The notes beneath the pieces are model-generated. The model made no database searches. It was not told the origin of the DNA and saw only the letters and a list, made by a program, of their open reading frames with translations. Made by a program: the position numbers and the translations under genes. Shown here one piece after another: positions 53,824 through 64,000 of a stretch of DNA of 64,000 bases (its first letter is position 1; every line of letters starts with the position of its first letter). This DNA comes from Chimonanthus salicifolius. Taxonomy: Eukaryota > Streptophyta > Magnoliopsida > Laurales > Calycanthaceae. The DNA lies in assembly GCA_013350335.1 (NCBI GenBank), contig CM023538.1:49861195-49925194 (forward strand), in the 5' to 3' direction.

Positions 53824-54742
53824 CTAAATCATATCATAAGATTCCATTTGGATGCATAAGATTAAGCTCGGTATCCTAGGGTCTATTAGAGGGTGACTTG
53901 AGCCATGATGTTCAAATGTTTAAGCACTTTTACAACACACTTTCCTAAACACTCATGATTAGACTCAATATATGACTTTGATTTTCCAAGTTCTTGATTT
54001 TCAGTCTTTGAATTTTGTAGGCTATTCGATCTCCAAGATTTGACTTGATGTACAAGGCTTGATATCATCAACTTGATCTTCATGATATCCAATACATGTC
54101 TTCTTGAATGTGATACATGTCTCATAGAGTAATATCATTTGAAATATTAAATATCACACTTTAATGGTTTGTGGTCATAAAAAATACCTATATATCATTG
54201 GATTGAAATCTTGGAGCTAACAATCTCCCACTTTTTTATAATGACAAACCATTGCACAGAAATCATAAATAAAGGATACACATTTTGTGATCCTCCCTCT
54301 TTCTTTATGCATAGAAACAAATTTTCCATTTTCTTCAAAGTACATTTCAAATGACAAGTATTCTTCCCCTTTCTTCATAGCTGTATTTCTAAATAAAACA
54401 AGTGCATCATATCCATTATTACACAGTCTACTCAACCATATTGAGAAATGTAGATGAATAAGATAAAGACAACATTAGCATAAATAATATGAACCTATTA
54501 AATTTGATTAAGTCAAGGACCTTGCAAAGGTTAGAAATTTAGTGGGTTATTTACACGCCCAAAAGGTTTTATAACAAAATACAAAGGGGATATAAAAGAA
54601 TTTCAAGTGCAATCATTGATATTTCTCCCCCTATGGCATCATCAAAAACAGAAGACGGAAAGAGTCACTTGAGGCCAAAATGGGCCATGAGATGGCTTAA
54701 CTGAAGGTGCTCGTGAGAGGAGTCAAGTCTGTCCTTAACAAA

Positions 54743-55833
54743 TTAGCGAAGACTGTCAAATTGGGTTTGGAGAAGGTCGACATTTACCCCTATCTCTAAA
54801 ACGTCGATTCGAAGAGATTCAATGGTAGCAAGAACATGCTGAAGGTCCTCATTGGAGCAAGAGGAGTCACCAGAGAGATGAGGAGAGTCAGGCATGCCGA
54901 TATCCTGATCATGATATGTTTGCTCCTTTGCGGCTTGTTCAGGCTGCTGGACTTTCTTCAATTTTGTAGGAGTGGGTTCCCAAGTATCACCAACAAGCCT
55001 ATACCCCATAATTTTAAATGTATGATCACAATAAACATCATTTGGAGCACCAATTTTTTCTAATTTTGGTGGGCAGCGGACCTCGAAATGGTCAAATAAT
55101 AATGAAAGGAGTTTGCCATAAGCCAATGTCTTCTTGCGCTTTTGACAATCTCTCATGAAGCACATGATGAGGTAGGGAAGATTAACAAGGTGATGTTGAA
55201 TAATGGCCCAAATGAGATAAACATCAATATAAGTGACATGATTATAAGATCCAGACCTCGGAAGAATATTGTAGCAAATGATATGATGAATCAGTCGGGC
55301 CTCTAATGAAGTTGGGATGCAATCGGTTGAAAGGGTTCAACATTTTCATTGCGTTCACAGATTAACTTGAGCACAACTACGTCATCAAAACCTTCAATCC
55401 AGGTATTTGTTTTGTATACTGTAGGACCATTGGAGGGGCCGCTAATAAGAGTCTCCAAGTCCTCTCGATTGAAAGAAAAAGAAGTTCCACTCACTGAAGA
55501 TTCAATACGTGGATTTGAGGGATTTGTTTTGAGAGAAAAGTTGGCATAAAATTGTTTCACTAGTGTGGGATAGAAGGGGCGAACGATTTCGATAAATGGG
55601 CCCCATCCTTGATAATCAAAGTATGCCCTAAATGGAAATTGCCTTGGATATTGATCAAAAAAAGAGAGGGGAACGATTTTACCGAAGACCACCTTGCGAA
55701 ACATGAAATGAATAGTGTAAGCACTTTCCGCAGCTTCGAATTAGAAGTGAAGAAGTGCATCACTCATTCTTTTCGACCGTTGTTGGGTCTCAGCTTGTTT
55801 ACCTTGATCACGCGACCGTCGTTTAGGGGCCAT
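54743..55833 (-). pseudogene. Accessory ORF relic of the copia element (putative plant transposon protein type)
   Basis: An ATG at 55833 starts MAPKRRSRDQGK, soon meets a stop, then continues in the frame with FYPTLVKQFYANFSLK, SFSFNREDLETLISGPSNG and TWIEGFD (55704-55303). It shifts to another frame with CFMRDCQKRKKTLAYGKLLS (55165-54743), ending in a Ser/Asp-rich linker and a short coiled coil. The first part resembles the 'putative plant transposon protein' domain found as an extra ORF in plant LTR elements. At least one stop and one frameshift break it. The function in the element is unknown to me. Confidence 0.65.
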
Positions 55834-56029
55834 CGGAGATTGAGGGAGGATGGAGCGGAAAAAGGTGTGATGTGGAGACAATGAGGAGAGGGTTAGGTTT
55901 CAAACGAAGGGAAGAAGGAGAAGGAAGAGAAAATCGGAAGAAGAAAAGAAGAGGGAAAGAGAGGAGAGGCACAAGGAAGAAGAAAGAAAAGAGGGAAAAT
56001 TGAGTATTAAAAAACAACTTAACTCCGTA

Positions 56030-56371
56030 TTTCAGTCGAGAGCAGACAGTGAATAGAGGAAAAATCAGTCGGCTGAAAAATGGGAAACCACGTGGTTCAG
56101 TCGGCTGAAAAATGACACTTAGAGCAGACAATAAACAAAGGAAAAATCAGTTGGCTAAAAATGATTTTCAGTCGGCTTAAAAATGGGTAATCGTGTGGTT
56201 CAGTCGGTTGAAAATGATTTTCAATCAGTTGAAAAATGACACTTAGAGCAAACAGTAAACAAAGGAAAACTCAGTGTTGAAAACCAAAATTAAGTCGATT
56301 GAAATAAAAAAAAAAATCTGCTAGTGCATAGGAAGGTTTCAGTCGCTAAAAATGATTATCAGTCGACTGAA
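56030..56371. repeat. Second cluster of TCAGTCGRCTGAA near-palindromes, between RNase H and accessory ORF
   Basis: About ten units, mostly with a CGGC centre (TCAGTCGGCTGAAAAATG three or more times), two with a CGAC or CGAT centre, and some half-sites. A longer period of about 110-120 bases is visible: GACACTTAGAGCAGACAATAAAC recurs as GACACTTAGAGCAAACAGTA. Confidence 0.85.
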
Positions 56372-56395
56372 CGTGTCCGCTTTTTTTTTTTTAAT

Positions 56396-57005
56396 TCAAC
56401 ACACATCCTTACTGAGGTACATTCCCAAATCTTTTATGATTGTACAAAATTTATCTTTAAGAAGAGGTTTTGTGAAAATATCGGCCAGTTGATGGTCAGT
56501 ACTTACAAATTCTAATTGAACATCACCTCTTTGTACATGGTCTCTAATGAAATGGTGTCTAATTTCTATGTGCTTGGTTCTAGAGTGTTGTATGGGATTT
56601 TTTGACAAATTTATAGTACTTGTATTGTCACACCTAATTAGAATGTGATCATAATTAAGTCCAAAATTTTCCAATTGTTGTTTCATATACAACACTTGTG
56701 CACAAAAACTCACGGCAGCTACGTATTCCGCTCCAAATATGGATAAAGCTACTGAATTTTGCTTTTTATTAAACCAAGATACGAGAGAGTCCAAGGAAGT
56801 GACAAGTCCCACTTGTGCTTTTCTATCAATTTTACAATTGGTAAAGTCCGCATCCGAATAGCTTACTAATTCGAGTGAAGTGTGTTTAGATACCATAAGC
56901 CCAATTCAATAGTGTCAATCAAATATCGGAAAATACATTTTACAGCAAGAAGGTGTGATTCTTTGGGGCAAGATTGAAAACGTGTACACAAACATAAACT
57001 AAACA
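56396..57005 (-). pseudogene. Copia RT end and RNase H, frameshifted
   Basis: The RT tail reads DIMFSLCLCTRFQSCPKESH and CIFRYLIDTIELGLWY. A one-base loss in the codon after TGG TAT moves the frame, and RNase H then runs open from 56896 to 56396: SYSDADFTNC, NKKQNSVALS, IRCDNTSTINLSKNPIQHSR, KHIEIRHHFIRDHV, LADIFTKPL. These are the classic copia RNase H blocks. ALSIFGAEY replaces the usual ALSTAEAEY, so a conserved acidic position is changed. It ends at a normal stop just before the palindrome cluster. Confidence 0.9.
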
Positions 57006-58863
57006 TGATATCTCTACGACCATGTTATGCTTCCGTTCTAACAGTTAGAACCAATTTTCATCCCTCACATGAAAGCAATGTCAAGTCTCACATTCTGGCC
57101 TATTCGGTCTTTTCCATATCATGTATAATCCATAAAACCACTTATTACATTAGATTTAGGTTTACAAAATCTGATTTACTAATCTGATCTTATTAAGTCT
57201 CATCACTATGAAATGTAGAGTATTGCGAGTATCTGTTACACAAATAGAAATACAATGAATAGGCACTCAAATTAATTATAATACATATTTATAGACAGTA
57301 CAACATATATTCATAGTATTTCAAATCCTTTTATCTTATTTTCCAGAAAAACTCCAAATAAAATGGATATGAGTCTCTTAAATAAGTTACTATTCATTTT
57401 TAATTACAATAATTATCAATATAATAAGGTTCTCAGGCCACTACACATATTATCTTCTAAAAATGATTACAAAAAAAAAATTGAGTTCCTATAAATATAA
57501 GTTGCTCAGGCCACTACTCATATATTGAGTTAGGCCTAGAGATATAAGATGCTCAGGCCACTACTCGTATATTGAGTTAGGCTAGATATCACTCAGTGTC
57601 TGAATCCTTCTTTTCGACCGAGCGGTGAAGTTAATCGCTCAGCTACTGAAAGCTACCGGGCTGCGTTTTCGCTGCGCCACAAATATAGAGTATCGGCCTG
57701 CAAGTAAATACATAATATATATATAATATAATAATACAAGCAAGGGTTAGTATCACTTTTAATTTAAAATAAAGGTCTCTAGACAATCATCAATACAAGT
57801 CTCAAATTATTAATCCTAAAAAAATTTCAAAATTACACATATTAAAAGTATTAATATGAATAATTAATTTAAGTGGTCTAAAAATAATTTTAAGTCTCAG
57901 AGTTGTTTAACTTTAAACTCATTAATAAGGCTAAATTAGAATTTTTCAATTTACTATTTAAACAAATGTAGAAGAAATGAAGTACTGAAGGAGGTGAAAA
58001 AGCCAGGGAAAAAGAAGAAATAAGGAGTGAATGATCGATTTTTTTGCAATGGGCTAATGAATCTCTCATTACTTTTGATTCTATATATAGACAATTCCAA
58101 AGTCATGCAGTAGATATCAATCGTCCACATTGGCTATGCTACTATACATAGGTTGTATGAATCATCTTTTACATTTGATGATTCACTTGCATGTGGAAAA
58201 GATAACTTATAAAAATGTTCTATTATATTTTATTCATTTAATTTTATCTTCAAAATTAGGGTACAAAGGAGATCTTGTTAAAATAATTCAATCGGTCCAG
58301 ATTGTTGGGTTTTAAAAATCAAAGATTGCCACAAAAATTTGGAGTGAAATACATTTCAAAAATCCGTCCACTCAAGCAAAAATGATGTATTTCTCAAATT
58401 ACCCACTTTTGAAATACTCTTTGGAGAAATCTGACTTCACATTATGATTAGTCAAATTCATCTCATGAATAAAATTTAAGTTTGAAAGTATTTTGATTTT
58501 CATAAACACCTCAAATTTTGATATTTTGTAAATAGGGACCTCTTAGGGTCAAATTTAGTTATATCTCTGAAAGTCAAAGAGACAAACTAAAAGATCCTTT
58601 ACACTCGTAATTAAAAATCGCTGAGTGTTTATGAATTTAAAAGTCTAATTAATTTAAATAATATAATTTAAAAATAAACAAAGATGAATGTCATTTAATA
58701 AATAATATTTAACGAGCTAGATTCACGAGCTACCAAGCTCAGATTGAGCCGATCCGGATATTTCAGAAAGTCCACTCCGTAATTTTCATAATTAACGGAT
58801 AACAAAACACAATTATTAACATAAACCATACAATTAGTCTTCATTTTGGATCATGGTATTACA
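57006..58863 (-). mobile_element. Gypsy-type LTR, minus strand (solo or truncated)
   Basis: Read on the - strand it starts TGTAATACCATGATCC and ends GTAGAGATATCA. The block ATTACGGAGTGGACTTTCTG ... TGAGCTTGG ... CTCGTTAA aligns with the start of the + strand gypsy LTR at 63854. A TATATATAG box lies near 58080. No PPT is found upstream at 58864 and no matching 5-mers flank it, so recombination or truncation has removed context. Three related blocks of CTCAGGCCACTAC occur at about 57430-57570. Confidence 0.55.
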
Positions 58864-60160
58864 GGGAGAGTGCCACAACTTGTTTAGAAGATGTGGAAAT
58901 TGGGAATGGACAAAGAGGGATTGGCGTAGAAACAAGATGTGAGTCAGTATGTACATTAATGAGCAGTTTAATAAGAAGATGCATCAAGTGCATTAAAAAA
59001 CTAAGATTTGATATTTTACAGAATGATCAATTTAAGCAGCATATTCAGGATATATTAGTTTGATTCCCGCAAAAAAAATTATGTAAAATTAATTTTCTCC
59101 CAATTTTTTACATTAATTTTTTTAGTTAAAACAGGAGGGCTTAAATCCATTTTTTTTTTTAATGCCATTTGCAAATCCATAGAGCATTATATTAGGAATA
59201 AAACATCATTATAATCTAGTCTTCAGCAACAAACATAATTTTTTCAGTATAGTTTTTCTTTTCTTTTCACAGTATAGAAGAAAAAGTTTGAAAAATAGAT
59301 TGAACATTTATAGGTAAGAAATCTTTATGAGGTCCGAAAATGTACCAGAATTTTGCAAACCACAATTAGAATTTCTTGATGAAGTAAAAACAAATGAGCT
59401 TCATCTTGAGAATAAGAAGTTCTTTCAATAATTTGAATTATAAACTCAAATTTATCTCTAAAGATCCTATAGAGAAAACTTGATCATGAAAGACAATAGG
59501 TATAGGCCAATTTTCAATGGATTGCTCTATTTCTCTAAATTTTATTTCTTCAGCATTTTTTAAATTCATTGTACATAATTGTAGAGTATTTGCAGTTTGT
59601 GTTTCAGTTTATAAAGTTCTGGATGACAAACTAACAAAATTAGAAGAAACAAAAGTTGTATTTGAAGAAGTAGAAATAATATTTTTTCTATATTCTTTCA
59701 TAATTTTTTTAAAAGCATTCCTCATTATTTCTTATTTAATTGCACATAAATAAATAATGAAATTGTATAGAGATCGGTCAATGAAGCAAACACACAAAGT
59801 GTGATCAATCCAACACCAAGGCTTAAAACAAAGATTCCAACGCCAAAATGAATGACTATAAACAATCCCTATCATAGCAACAATAGGTCACACCGGTGGG
59901 TAATGGTTGGTACTTTCATGACTAGATTCTCTATAAGCACTTATTCAACATATGGATTAAACTTTACTTTAATGGATCAAATTTTTAAACAATTTTATAA
60001 AAAAAAAAATTATATAAGCATTGATCCACTTAATTAAACAACTTTTAATTTCATGGATATCCACAAGATATTCTTGCTAAGCATGCAAGACTCCACCGTG
60101 TGTATTTAGATCCATTCTTGATTTTAGTAGCTAATATCTAAGAATGTAATTTGAGCCATC
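58864..60160. other. Unassigned DNA between the gypsy LTR and the A-rich repeat
   Basis: Mostly AT-rich. On the - strand, about 59610-59325 reads two adjacent protein-like stretches (NWPIPIVFHDQVFSIGSLEI, then in another frame SQDEAHLFLLHQEILIVVC) separated by a stop. This looks like an old coding relic of a mobile element, but I cannot name the family. Confidence 0.35.
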
Positions 60161-60164
60161 TTAC

Positions 60165-60648
60165 CTAACAAAAAAAACCTCAAGTAGAGAAAAAAACCCA
60201 AAAAGAGAAAAATAACTCAGAAGGAGAAAAAATACTCAAAATGAGAGAAAATAATCACTATAAAGAGAAAAAGAACCTACATGGGGAGAAAAAAACATAG
60301 AAGGAGAAAAAAATCCATAAGAAAAAAAAAACACAAAAAAGAGAAAAAATGAAAAAAAGTAGAAAAAAAAAACCACTAGAGAAAAGAACCAATCAAAAAG
60401 AGAAATATGAAAGAATGAGAGAAAAAAACCTACAATGAGATAAAAAAAGGCTCACAAGAGAAAAAAAACCTATAAAGAAAAAAAGAACCCATAGAGAAAA
60501 AAACCAACAAGTGAAAAAAAACCACAAATAGAAAAAATCCACAATGAGGAAAAAACTCACAATTAGTGAAAAAAACCACAAATAGAAAAAATTCATAGTG
60601 AGAGAAAAAAACCTAGAGGGAGAAAAGAAACCCCACAATGAGAGAAAA
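60165..60648. repeat. Degenerate A-rich minisatellite, left part
   Basis: About 25 irregular units of 16-22 bases on the pattern GAGAAAAAAACCYAYAA (for example CACAAATAGAAAAAATCC and ACAATGAGGAAAAAACTC). The array is cut at 60648 by an LTR element and resumes at 63624, which dates the array as older than the insertion. Confidence 0.8.
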
Positions 60649-60898
60649 TGTTGGAATATATTTAGATTATCCTAATTATAATGTAATTAGGATTGTAATT
60701 TGGGTTTACCTCTAATTAAGAAGTGTATTTGATTTATAATTAGTTAAGTTTTTTAGTATGATTATGATAGCCTAGGGTCGGCTAGAGGTTATAAATACAT
60801 GCAATAGCATAGGGATTTCATAATACACAGATTATCTTTTCTACATGGTATCAGTCAAAATTAGATCCTAGTGGGCCTTTGATAAACAGTTTTTTTTC

Positions 60899-61036
60899 TT
60901 CTCTCCCTCTGCCGGAGGAGATTCATCGGCAGAGGGTGGGAGGGAGAGACATTCATCCTGACTTTTGTCTTTTTCGGACATTAGTTTCTCTCCCTCTGCC
61001 GCACGTCTCCTCTGGCAGAGGGAGGGAGAGGGAGGA
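60899..61036. repeat. Two purine/pyrimidine hairpins after the primer-binding site
   Basis: CTCCCTCTGCCGGAGGAGATTCATCGGCAGAGGGTGGGAG and CTCCCTCTGCCGCACGTCTC...GGCAGAGGGAGGGAG each form a stem of about 11-13 pairs, and the two hairpins are themselves related. They sit 50-190 bases inside the element, in the place of a leader or packaging region. That role is inference. Confidence 0.75.
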
Positions 61037-62656
61037 AACACTGAGAAAGATATCTCCTATTCTTGTTCTGTGTTGCATAAGAAACAACCCATTTTTGTTT
61101 CCCTATTGACTGTGCTCGGCCTATCAGTGTTGACCGCCGCACTCTGTTTTTTGGTCCATCTTTTTTTTATCCTCCGCCAATCACCAAGAGGGGGAGAGTT
61201 GCCTGCAACCTCCGTCGCATGCTGCTGCCCTTTTTTATTGTTCAAATCTGGTTTAGATCTCGCCGGACCTTGCTGCAATCACCGATCGCTGCTTTAAGCT
61301 ATATCTGGATCTGCCCGTCTTCCTCTGTTGTCTTAGCCGCAGCGTATACTGCCTTTGTTGCTTTCTTCGCCGGACCCTACTGTCGTCGCCATCGCTAGTC
61401 GGCCCTTGTTTCCATCTTGTGCAGTGTCCGACGTTTCTCTGACCAGTGTGTTCCCTGGCTCTCTTACAAGACTCAGATTTGGTGCCTTTAGATCTGCAAT
61501 GACCCTTTGCCAGCAGCATCATGAGCGTCGACCATCCTCTTCCTGTTTTTCAGACCTACATCATTTCAGATCTGTGAAGCGCTTACCTGCAACAGTTAAA
61601 TCATTTTTCAGATCTGGTCGCCTTATCTCCTACCACGCTATAGAGCGGGGTTCTATCATCTCTTCACCCTTCCTTGTCTCATCTCAGATCTGAGAGTGCA
61701 GGACCGATCTGCTGATTTGATGCCCAGATCCAAAAGCGAATTCATGCATACAGTTCGGCCATTCGCCTCCGATTCTCTACGCTTCTGCAAAGATGCAGCC
61801 ACAGTTGGAGTCCCTGTAGATCCACCTTCAATCTCCCGCTTGAAAACCCTCTATTATTGTTGTTACCAAAAAAAAAACTACAAAAAGGGAGAAGCTATTA
61901 GAAAAGGAATGCTCCACTCCCGTACTGATTTGTTGCTCCTGCTTGATGCTAATGGGGAAACGAAGGTAAAAAAAAAAAACCCTTCAATCTGCCACTCGCT
62001 GATTGCAGCCACTTGCTGAGTAGTCTTTGATTGCCAATTCCGCCTCCTCTTCGCTATTGTTTGCATGCAGCCGTTGCTACAGATTGCTTCTTTCCCATCG
62101 CCGACTGTATTTAGATCTTTGTCTTGCCGTTCTGATTTTCAAGTCCACATACCTATTTTGATGTTTCTTATAGCCATGATCCGCGAGATCTATGCCAAGA
62201 AGAAAAGGAGAGTGCTAAAGAAAGGGACTGAACATTGGTCCAATGAAGAAGCTCCTTGTCATCAACTTGAATGGATTGTCGCTGGCTCACCATATCAAGA
62301 GCCTTTGTCCTTTGCTACTGTTGTCGTGCGAGCTATTTGCTGTACATACTTGTTTTGTTGTTTCTTCTCGCCACGATCTACGAGATTTGTGCCTAGAAGA
62401 AAGGGGGAGAGTTGAAGAAAGGGACACAAATTGTCCTTCTCCTCCTACTTAGCTGCCTTTCGAGCAACTTTGTTTTGTTGTTTCTCCAATATGAGACGGC
62501 CTCTTTAGCCGAAGAAAGGGACACAACTTGCCCTTCGTTCGAGCACGCCTTATTTTGTTGTTTCTCGAAAATGAGACGGCATGTTTTGGACACATGTTCA
62601 TTTGTTGTGGAATTCATCCACTCCTCTTATCTAAAGGACTGATTCCTCCCCAATTT

Positions 62657-63085
62657 TTGCTGGCCTTCATGGCTACAACCTTTGCTGACCTTTTATGGTT
62701 TTAACCCCTTTGTTGACCTTCATGGCTTCAGCCTTTACTAACCTTTCATGGTTATAGTTTTTGCTGGCCTTTCATGGCTACAGCGTCATTTGCTGGCCTT
62801 TCATGGCTACAGTGTCATTTGCTGGCCTTTCATGGTTACAGTCCTATTTGCTGGACTTTCATGGTTACAGCCTCATTTGCTGGCCTTTCATGGCTACAGT
62901 GTCATTTGCTGGCCTTTCATGGCTATAGCCCCATTTGCTGGTCTTTCATCGTTACAGCCTCATTTGCTAGCCTTTTATGGTTATAGCCTCATTTGCTGGT
63001 CTTTTATGGCTACAGCCTCATTTGCTGGTTTTTATGACTTCAGCCTTTATTTGCTGGCCTTTATGGCTACAGCTATTGTTCTCTG
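62657..63085. repeat. 29-bp minisatellite, about 15 units
   Basis: The consensus is TTTGCTGGCCTTTCATGGCT plus ACAGYSTCA. The central eleven units are exactly 29 bases; the first few are 25-28 bases and degenerate. Because 29 is not a multiple of three and the unit has no stop, the array is open in all three + frames (repeats of LLAFHGYS, CWPFMVT and FAGLSWLQ), which explains the long frames there without needing a protein. Confidence 0.9.
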
Positions 63086-63623
63086 GCTTTTACGATCTGA
63101 TTGATCGATGTGATGGCTTCAGCCCCTTGTTTTTTAGGTCATTCGTCGCCTGCATTTATCGTATAGTGCAATCATTGTTTGCCGGACAATTGTCTTACGG
63201 TCACTGCCGTCTTCCGAGCCTCTTTCTCTATTTCAAGCTGCCATTGGTGTTCACCGCCTGTCTTTTGGAGCCAATCAACGCTGCCACTTTAATAAGTTTT
63301 GCAACCAATCAGTGTGCTGCTTCATCAAATCTTCGTGGCCAGTCGGTGTGCCATTTTTGCAATTCACCTGCTGTTTTTTCATGTTCCAAGCTTCGCGTTC
63401 ATCCATGCTTCAGCTTGTGGGAGAGTGTTGGAATATATTTAGATTATCATAATTATAACGTAATTAGGATTCTAGTTTGGGTTTACCTCTAATTAAGAGG
63501 TGTATTTGATTTATAATTAGTTAAGTGTTTGAGTATGATTATGATAGCCCTAGAGTCGGCTAGAGGCTATATGTACATGTAATAGCATAGGGATTTCATA
63601 ATACACAGATTATATTTTCTACA

Positions 63624-63705
63624 AAAAAAAATCCACAACGAAAGAAGATAACCACCAGTGAGAGGAAAAAAACCAACAAGAAAAATAAAAAAAACTACCA
63701 AGATG
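63624..63705. repeat. Degenerate A-rich minisatellite, right part
   Basis: AAAAAAATCCACAACGAAAG, ACCACCAGTGAGAGGAAAAA and AACCAACAAGAAAAATAAAA continue the array that stops at 60648. Confidence 0.7.
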
Positions 63706-64000
63706 AACTTCTTTATTTGTCTAAAGATACGTGATTTTGATGTCGAGAAAGGATCCTGAACCAAGTGTTTAGAAGTGACAACTTCTTATAGTTATAGAGA
63801 TATGAGTTTTCTTTTGAAAAATTCGGGACGAAATTTTCTTAAGGGGAGTGGATTGTGATATCCCTGATCCAGTTTAGCGACTAATAAGGTGATTTGTGCT
63901 GTTGTGATATGATTACGGGGTGAGCTTTGTGTAGTGTCCAACTTTGACTCGATTTGAGCTCGGAAGCCGGTGGATCCAACTCGTTGAGTGCAGTGGCAAA
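63706..64000 (+). mobile_element. 3' end of a gypsy element: PPT and start of its LTR
   Basis: AAATTCGGGACGAAATTTTC followed by TTAAGGGGAGTGGAT is the typical chromovirus-type region before the 3' LTR. The LTR starts at 63854 with TGTGATATCCCTGATCC and continues past the window end. Its first 140 bases align with the - strand LTR at 58863-58720. No pol sequence is found upstream, where the A-rich array and the non-autonomous element intervene. Confidence 0.75.

Larger units (their letters stand above)
52284..54222 (-). repeat. 3' LTR of the copia element, containing a nested TRIM
   Basis: Read on the - strand it starts TGTTAGCTCCAAGATTTC directly after the PPT and ends GGTCAATTTCTGGGCAACA, giving TG...CA ends. 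It holds ACGAGGTTCGGC and CCTACGTCCTCGCC (+ strand 52455-52490), the palindrome cluster at 52963-53255 and a 491-bp TRIM. Without the TRIM and its duplication it would be about 1.44 kb. The host 5-mer before it is AAACC; its partner is lost. Confidence 0.7.
52284..57005 (-). mobile_element. 5'-truncated Sirevirus-like Ty1/copia element
   Basis: On the - strand the order is end of RT, RNase H (57005-56396), palindrome cluster (56371-56030), accessory ORF relic (55833-54743), a G-rich block (GATGATGCCATAGGGGGAGA near 54646-54622), PPT AAGTGGGAGAT (54233-54223) and a 3' LTR (54222-52284). An extra ORF between pol and the 3' LTR, a GGGGGAGA block and palindromic repeats are Sirevirus-type features. 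The 5' LTR, gag, protease, integrase and most of RT are missing; the break is at the gypsy LTR boundary near 57005. Frameshifts make it dead. Confidence 0.75.
60649..63623 (+). mobile_element. Complete non-autonomous LTR retroelement (2975 bp)
   Basis: The 5' LTR 60649-60845 and 3' LTR 63426-63623 are about 93 percent alike by eye, start TGTTGGAATATATTTAGATT and end TTTTCTACA. TGGTATCAG follows the 5' LTR directly (60846-60854), matching the initiator tRNA-Met primer site. GCTTGTGGGAGAG, a polypurine tract, precedes the 3' LTR. Flanking bases are GAAAA and AAAAA, a likely duplication within the A-rich host array. The 2.58-kb interior has no gag, protease, integrase or RT. It holds GC-richer pseudo-frames, two hairpins and a 29-bp minisatellite. 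It is LARD/TRIM-like in organisation and would need proteins from a related copia. Confidence 0.9.

Noticed and set aside
62657..63085. Regular 29-bp repeats that could suggest a CRISPR array or a repeat protein
   Set aside because: Units are directly adjacent with no spacers, so it is a tandem minisatellite. The long reading frames follow from a 29-base unit without stops and occur in all three frames.

Overview
The window is nuclear DNA of a flowering plant. The protein-coding signal is cut into short exons by GT-AG introns, some several kilobases long, and the rest is AT-rich sequence packed with plant-type transposable elements (copia, gypsy, TRIM, L1-like LINE, tRNA-derived SINE, hAT, Stowaway). 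The species cannot be fixed from the sequence; nothing in it looks grass-like in codon or GC bias.

Genes. There are two protein-coding genes, both Sec14-nodulin-like phosphatidylinositol transfer proteins (the SFH family), arranged tail to tail about 7.2 kb apart. SFH gene A is on the + strand, coding span 2773-24974, with 14 coding exons and 622 codons. SFH gene B is on the - strand, coding span 45186-32177, with 13 coding exons and 609 codons. All twelve shared introns have the same phase, and seven exons have identical length (100, 267, 78, 102, 50, 100 and 75 nt), so they are old paralogues. Their C-terminal halves differ clearly, so this is not a recent duplication. Both carry an N-terminal basic region, a CRAL-TRIO/SEC14 lipid-binding domain, a short hydrophobic segment, a coiled coil and a basic tail. 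They would be expected to act in phosphoinositide-dependent membrane traffic at the cytosolic face of membranes.

Layout. 1-2770: upstream DNA with a 670-bp foldback element, then the gene A leader. 2773-24974: gene A, whose introns hold a LINE relic, a 1.4-kb hAT-type element with an 8-bp target duplication, a 214-bp tandem duplication, a second LINE relic and a (TC)n tract. 24975-32176: intergenic DNA with foldbacks, two copies of one SINE family, one copy of another and a decayed L1 3' half. 32177-46620: gene B and its leader; its introns hold a Stowaway-like MITE, a hAT MITE, a TRIM relic, GGGTC-rich elements and three copies of SINE family B (a fragment lies in the leader intron). 46620-51650: AT-rich DNA with simple repeats and MITEs. 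51654-64000: a nest of LTR elements. It comprises an LTR fragment, a 5'-truncated Sirevirus-like copia on the - strand (its LTR holds a perfect 491-bp TRIM), a gypsy LTR on the - strand, an A-rich repeat split by a 3-kb non-autonomous LTR element, and the PPT and LTR start of a + strand gypsy element of the same LTR family.

The most unusual signal is an array of about twenty near-palindromes with core TTCAGTCGACTGAA. They sit in two clusters in the copia element, one in its LTR and one between the polymerase end and a downstream accessory ORF relic.
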